Shown: positions 59,145 to 64,000 of the stretch, in pieces
How positions within the stretch are numbered: the first letter of the stretch is position 1
How the letters are laid out: the number at the start of each line of letters is the position of its first letter
Origin: Trema orientale
Lineage: Eukaryota; Streptophyta; Magnoliopsida; Rosales; Cannabaceae
DNA: 64,000 bases
Reading direction: 5' to 3'
Assembly (NCBI GenBank): GCA_002914845.1
Contig: JXTC01000064.1
Location: forward strand, 161,789-225,788
The notes under the pieces: model-generated
Database searches by the model: none
Seen by the model: only the letters and a program-made list of their open reading frames with translations
What the model was told of the DNA's origin: nothing
Translations under genes and position numbers: made by a program

Positions 59145-62100
59145 GAATCATTCACTTATCTAGTGTTAGTTTTTAAACAAGTTTTTTTATTTGTGACAAA
59201 TTTTAATACATGAATTGAATAATAGCAGTGTAATAAGTATTTGTATTAAAAATTTGGGATAATAATTATGATATCTACCGATCCACTCATTTGTAATCAG
59301 GACTCTGGTGATTTTTTTTTTAATTTTTTTTCTGGGGTAAAAAATTTACTTGGGAAAACAGTTATTATATGTTCGTTTTTTTTTTTTTTTCTGGGGGAAA
59401 ACATTCACTTAGGAAAAGAGTTATTATATGTTGATATGTAATAATTGCGAGCCCCTACATTTGTACGTTTTCCTTTTTTTTTTCTGGTCATTTTCGTTTA
59501 TTAAAAGACAGACAACATATTTAAGAGATTATCGTTGCACAATAAATTAAGAACGTTATAGAATTATAAGCTGATCAAGATAAATTGTGGAGTGTTGTAT
59601 AAGAAGTATCGATGATCATATATTTATAAACATAACATACCTTGTACCACTTGATTTCCCATTGCATTTGAAAGGCAACCCCCGGAATGAGCCAAGGGCG
59701 TTGCTATTTGCACTGAGCAGCAAGGTGCAAAGCACTATTACCGTCCTTGTCGAGTTGGCGGAACACACTTTCCTTCATAATATTCTTCCTGTTGAGAAGG
59801 AGATTGTAAACCTGTGGTTGTCTATTCTCAACTGCTAAGAGCACAACATTCTTGTTATCAGAGTCCAAATCTTGAATGGCAACCGGGAATTTGTCTAGGA
59901 TCTTCTCTACCACCTCAGTCACTCCCATATTTGCAGCTACTAGGATTGGTGTACGTCGTTTCCCTATTCCACAAGTAACACCATGAATATATATATATAT
60001 ATATGTATATGTATGAAGACATTTTCTGTTGTAGTTCGTAGGAAGCACACACTTTGATTGTTGATCATCATCACTACTTGTTTTTCAACTAGTCAAAATT
60101 TTTCAATGTGAATAACTATATGGTCCCTATGTTATAATCTGAGACTTAAGATTTGATTATGAACATTAGTCCTGTCCCTATATGTTACAATTTGTGAATC
60201 CAAGATTAATTGACCATGAATATGTGATTTGATCGATAGATAACATTGGTCTTGTTCCCATGTTAATCAATCTGTGAGCCCCATTATGTATTCATGAACA
60301 TGTGATTGTTTACAAACTAGTGGCGATAGATATGTTACAATCCGACGTGAGTCCAAGATTTGGTTATGAATATGCTTAATTGGACAAAAATTAGTGGTAA
60401 TAGGTAATATTTGGTCCTTAAAATGAGCATCCAACATTACTGACTCACCAATCTCAATTTGATCGGATCTCCGTTTCTGATAATACTTAAAGCGTGAAGC
60501 ACTAGTGAGGCCCTTCCCCTGATCACTCATGTTGATGGGGTCGTTAAGAACTGCAAATTCTTCCTCTACTTTCTCTCCTCGAATTTGTTTGGGATCCAAT
60601 CCGGTGTTCTCATAGAACTTGTAAGAAGTAGTATGCTTAACCAATTCATCCAGGGCACAATTGGCCCATATGTGGAGCTCTTTCTTTCTTTGGATTTTCT
60701 TTATCCTCCAAATGCCTGCATATTCCACAACAACTACAACATATTAGCCTCATTATCAGAGACACTTCAAGACCAGTTTGTCAACTGAGTTTTTACCACT
60801 TTCTTTGTAACAGAACCATATTTTTCGCAGAATCATGATGAAATTTAATACTAACCGATTCCGAGGATGATTAGCAAGGCCTTTAATATAAGTTTTAAAA
60901 ATAGGACAATTTTGTCGTAGTTAGGTGGAAACTGACCACCTACACACCCTTGGCTCTCAGATTGTTTGATACCTACAAGAGAACCAGAAACTGATAATTA
61001 ACGAATGACTCCATCCAAGATCACTAATTTATATAAAGCTTCAGAAAAAGGTCAGTAAAATGCATGAAAAATCTTCTCTTTAACTGCGAGTGTAACTCTT
61101 TGGATTGATTTTAATCCCCACTAAATGTAACAGAGGAAGCTTAAACATTCCAATTTTTGTATTTTCATCTTGATCTCTTCTGGTAGTGGATTTTGCAACC
61201 AAAAGAACATATCCAGCTGTGCCATCTACCATGACGCCACTAATATGATAAATGTCTCATTTGACAATTGAATGAGAAATGAACAAACCATTTACTTTTA
61301 GTAGTCATCCTAGGAATTTTTCTGTCTCAAAGCAAGAATATTTATTCTTCCTCTTGATGAAACTCTATTTGTTTTCTTCTGGTGGATAAAAGAACTTAAA
61401 TCTTACGCTGGTTTCAAAGATTGTGGTAGGGAATCCCCTAAATTGCCTAACTGTCATTCAAGTTGTTATTCTCACAGAAAGTTTTAATGATGCTTTACCT
61501 TGTGATAAACTAGTCTTTAGCACATTCTCTTCACCAATTTTTCTTTCTCGTCCCACTTTGTCTTTCGCTGGAAGGAGAGAAAATAAAGTTAATCTAAATG
61601 TAAAGCATAAACATCAAAATCCTTTTCAATGCATGCATTTATCTGTAAATCAAAGTTAAAACATCAAAGAAATACAACCACTTCACAGATCAAACTGCAA
61701 ACCGCAAGTAGTCTCTTTTAGAGAATGAACAAGAGCAGCATAGAATCCTAGACTAAGACATACATAACCGAAAAAGGAAACATCGTTGCATCTAGGAAAT
61801 AATGAGATACAATTCCATATTCATTCAATAGTTTCCCTTGATCACCAGCTATATATCTGCATTTTACTTTTAGTTTGCTCTTTACAGTTCACACCTTTCT
61901 ATACAAAGGGAATTACCATGACTCATTCTCAAATTCTTTGATGGTTCTTTTGTAGCTCCTTTTGATTTTGAGCTCATAGCAGTGGAAGATATTCCTAGAG
62001 TCCCCACTGCAACATATAGTTACTTTTAACTTCATTACATTTAACCAACAAAAAAAATCCATTTTAACTTTCCGTTGCTCACCCTTCTCGTACAAAACAT

Positions 62101-63418
62101 TTTATTTCATCACCAAAAACACAACTGATATCATCTATGAAGGTTTCCTCAAAGGGTTAATATTTAGACTTATTGTTACCTTGTACAGAGTTGCTTTTTT
62201 GTTGGGGATTCTCTTCATCAGCTGTGTCATCCCGACTTTCCTTTTTCCACTTAAGCACTTGGGAAAGAGATTGATGCAAACCACGTAAAGATAGTATCCA
62301 TGTCTTAATTACCAGTTTATGAACTACAAAATTTATGGTTAATCAGTCATATTCCTAATTGAAAAAAAAAAAAGGCAAGGGAAGAATTTGTGAAGATATG
62401 AAGCAAGTTTGTGTACGATTCACCCACATAAGACTTGAAACACAAATGACAGCACTCCAAAAAGGTTTATGCATGTCACGTAGTTTTCTGGATACTTGAG
62501 AGTTTCTTTTCTTTTCTTGCTTTTCTTTGCAATATATGCTTCAACGTCAGGTGATTCCTCTTTAAGCTCATCTATAACCAAGCCTGACACATATATAAAG
62601 AAAACAACATTAATGGTAAATGAATCAGAAGTACACATATCCAAGGACAACTCCAAGTACAATTCAAAAGAGGGGCTTAAAATTTTTTCAGGATTCAAAC
62701 TCATACATTGGTATATGATACGATCAAATAGCCCGAGTCGAGTGCTGCTTTGAAACGCGTTAGGCTTACTAGCTAGAATGTGAAGCGGAGATAAACCATT
62801 CTCATTTACGGCGTCAGCAAGTCCGGGGTAGCAATGAATTATGCTCATTGCCAAACCTGCAGCAAACAGAAAAAACCATATATAAGCAAATATTATTCCA
62901 TAATCCATTGGTAACGTACTAGTTGTATGTGGCAAGAATCACTTACTGAAGTAGTCACCAGCAATGGCAGCATGAAGTATGTTATCCCCATCGTTTCTTC
63001 TTACAAGGTCTTCCTCTTTGCTGAGAGGATGAAGATAAAGGAAAGTCTCTCTCTTACCATGTAGAGCTGCCAAGAAGAGAGGAGTCTCACCGTAGATGTT
63101 TCGCATATGGATGAGATATGGATTCTTCGAAACCAAGCATGTGCAGACAGTCAAGTCTCCAAGCGCAGCTGCAATGTGGAGAGCTGTGTTTCCTTTAGCA
63201 TTCTCAATCTCCAAGATACCATCATGAGAAATTCCCACCAACTCAACAGCTACGTCTGTTTCCCCAACTGAGACTGCTATGTGTAACGCAGTGTCTTCCG
63301 ATTTGGTGATCTTTGCCTTCTGAGCCCCTGGATACTTCTCATAGATTTGCAAAACCTCATCCCATTGGCCTTTCATGGCATATGCAAACAAGTCATCGAA
63401 TTTCCCCTGTAAAGACAT
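58002..63418 (-). CDS. ANK4: ankyrin-PGG gene interrupted by an in-frame TAG (possible pseudogene)
   Basis: Exons: 63418-62947, 62856-62707, 62583-62428, 62323-62180, 62006-61917, 61567-61499, 60972-60856, 60715-60449, 59963-59641, 58613-58002. Splice sites and phases match ANK3 exon for exon, and the full path would be 799 aa. In exon 9 the codon that is GAG in ANK3 (AAQCKEQRPW) is TAG here (59704-59706, minus strand). Translation would therefore stop after 574 aa, inside the second ankyrin block and before all four PGG membrane helices. The downstream frame is otherwise open and well conserved ([32 protein letters not shown]). This suggests a young lesion, a sequencing error, or a truncated soluble product. 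The PGG motif is IPGG, and the loop after it diverges (LLQSERRFDAF) from ANK3. Intron 9 has a long TA microsatellite. It may be annotated elsewhere as a pseudogene or low-quality gene. Confidence 0.85.
59085..59138. repeat. (TA)n microsatellite in ANK4 intron 9
   Basis: About 27 TA units without interruption; likely length-variable between individuals. Confidence 0.95.
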
Positions 63419-64000
63419 ACTTTTTCTCTTAGTGTATTATAATACTAGTAATCTAAAATATCGTTTGGTCCGTCAAAAGTACAAATCATCTTCATCAGTT
63501 TAAATAGCACTGGTGGTCTCACGTGTAAATAAAGTTAACTTAAGAATAAATTAAAGGTTTCATGCATGAAAATAGAATTAAGGAAACTTGAGGACAATGA
63601 CTAACATGTTGTACCAAGATGCTTAATGAGGATAAATTATGTCTGTCTTTAAAGAAAAAAAGAAATCATTGAACCTAATTAGTCAACGGATGTGGAAAAG
63701 TGTAATTTAGATGCAACTAATTCATCGATCCTACTCAGTCGATTTTCTTCTCGTTCAAGTCATCGTTTAATTCTTCTGAAAAATCTTCTTGTCAGACTTT
63801 CTAATTGCAACGAGTTTTTCCTTAAAGTTCTTTGTCAAATGCTATAGAAGCCATTTACCTCTTTTTGATAAACAAAAACTCGAAGTAAGGTACCCATCTA
63901 CAGAATTACTACATTGTATTTACCGTTTAAGATTCCATATACACTAAGAAGTTTTTACTGTTTCACTCTGCTTTTCAAAGGTTAATATTTGTATACAGTG
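63419..64000 (-). other. Upstream region of ANK4
   Basis: It resembles 52697-53320 upstream of ANK3 to the window edge. ATTATAATAC lies about 15-25 bp before the start codon on the minus strand, too close for a usual TATA box. No gene is seen. Confidence 0.5.

Overview
The window is AT-rich, intron-rich nuclear DNA of a flowering plant, most likely a eudicot. The evidence is canonical GT-AG introns, plant ankyrin-PGG membrane proteins, and a dense load of plant-type LTR elements and foldback transposons. The species cannot be fixed from the sequence. No bacterial, organellar, tRNA or rRNA signature was seen.

The only host genes recognised are a tandem family of ankyrin-repeat membrane proteins, all on the minus strand. 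I call them ANK1 (444-15624), ANK2 (30280-36069), ANK3 (47349-52696) and ANK4 (58002-63418). A stray last-exon fragment lies at 45419-45541. Each full gene has an N-terminal ankyrin block, a variable linker, a hydrophobic plus basic segment, a second ankyrin block, and a last exon with the four-helix PGG domain. This is the architecture of the Arabidopsis ACD6/ITN1 superfamily, which works in salicylate-linked defence and stress signalling at membranes. By hand splicing, ANK1 (805 aa) and ANK3 (791 aa) are open throughout. ANK2 (about 703 aa) lacks several linker exons and one intron. ANK4 carries an in-frame TAG that would end it at 574 aa, before the PGG membrane domain. ANK3 and ANK4 are the closest pair and share similar upstream DNA, so the duplication runs past the right edge of the window.

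Between and inside the genes lies a transposon graveyard. A Ty1/copia element (3129-9345, with an exact 5-bp target duplication) sits in intron 8 of ANK1 and makes that intron 7.3 kb long. A non-coding gypsy-like LTR element lies at 20383-24236. Four long solo-LTR-like copies of one family occur, one nested inside another, at 24885-29930, 37030-39042 and 53756-56379. Several Mutator-type foldback elements show 9-10 bp target duplications. A Harbinger-type element (43723-44736) contains one of them. Two smaller foldback families (about 240 bp and 175 bp) cluster around the ankyrin genes.

Layout: 0-16 kb ANK1 with its intronic copia element; 16-30 kb transposons; 30-36 kb ANK2; 36-45 kb transposons; 45-53 kb gene fragment and ANK3; 53-58 kb solo LTR and small foldback elements; 58-64 kb ANK4 and its upstream region. 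The locus looks like a birth-and-death cluster of defence-type membrane proteins in which exon loss, a premature stop and transposon insertion have produced unlike copies.
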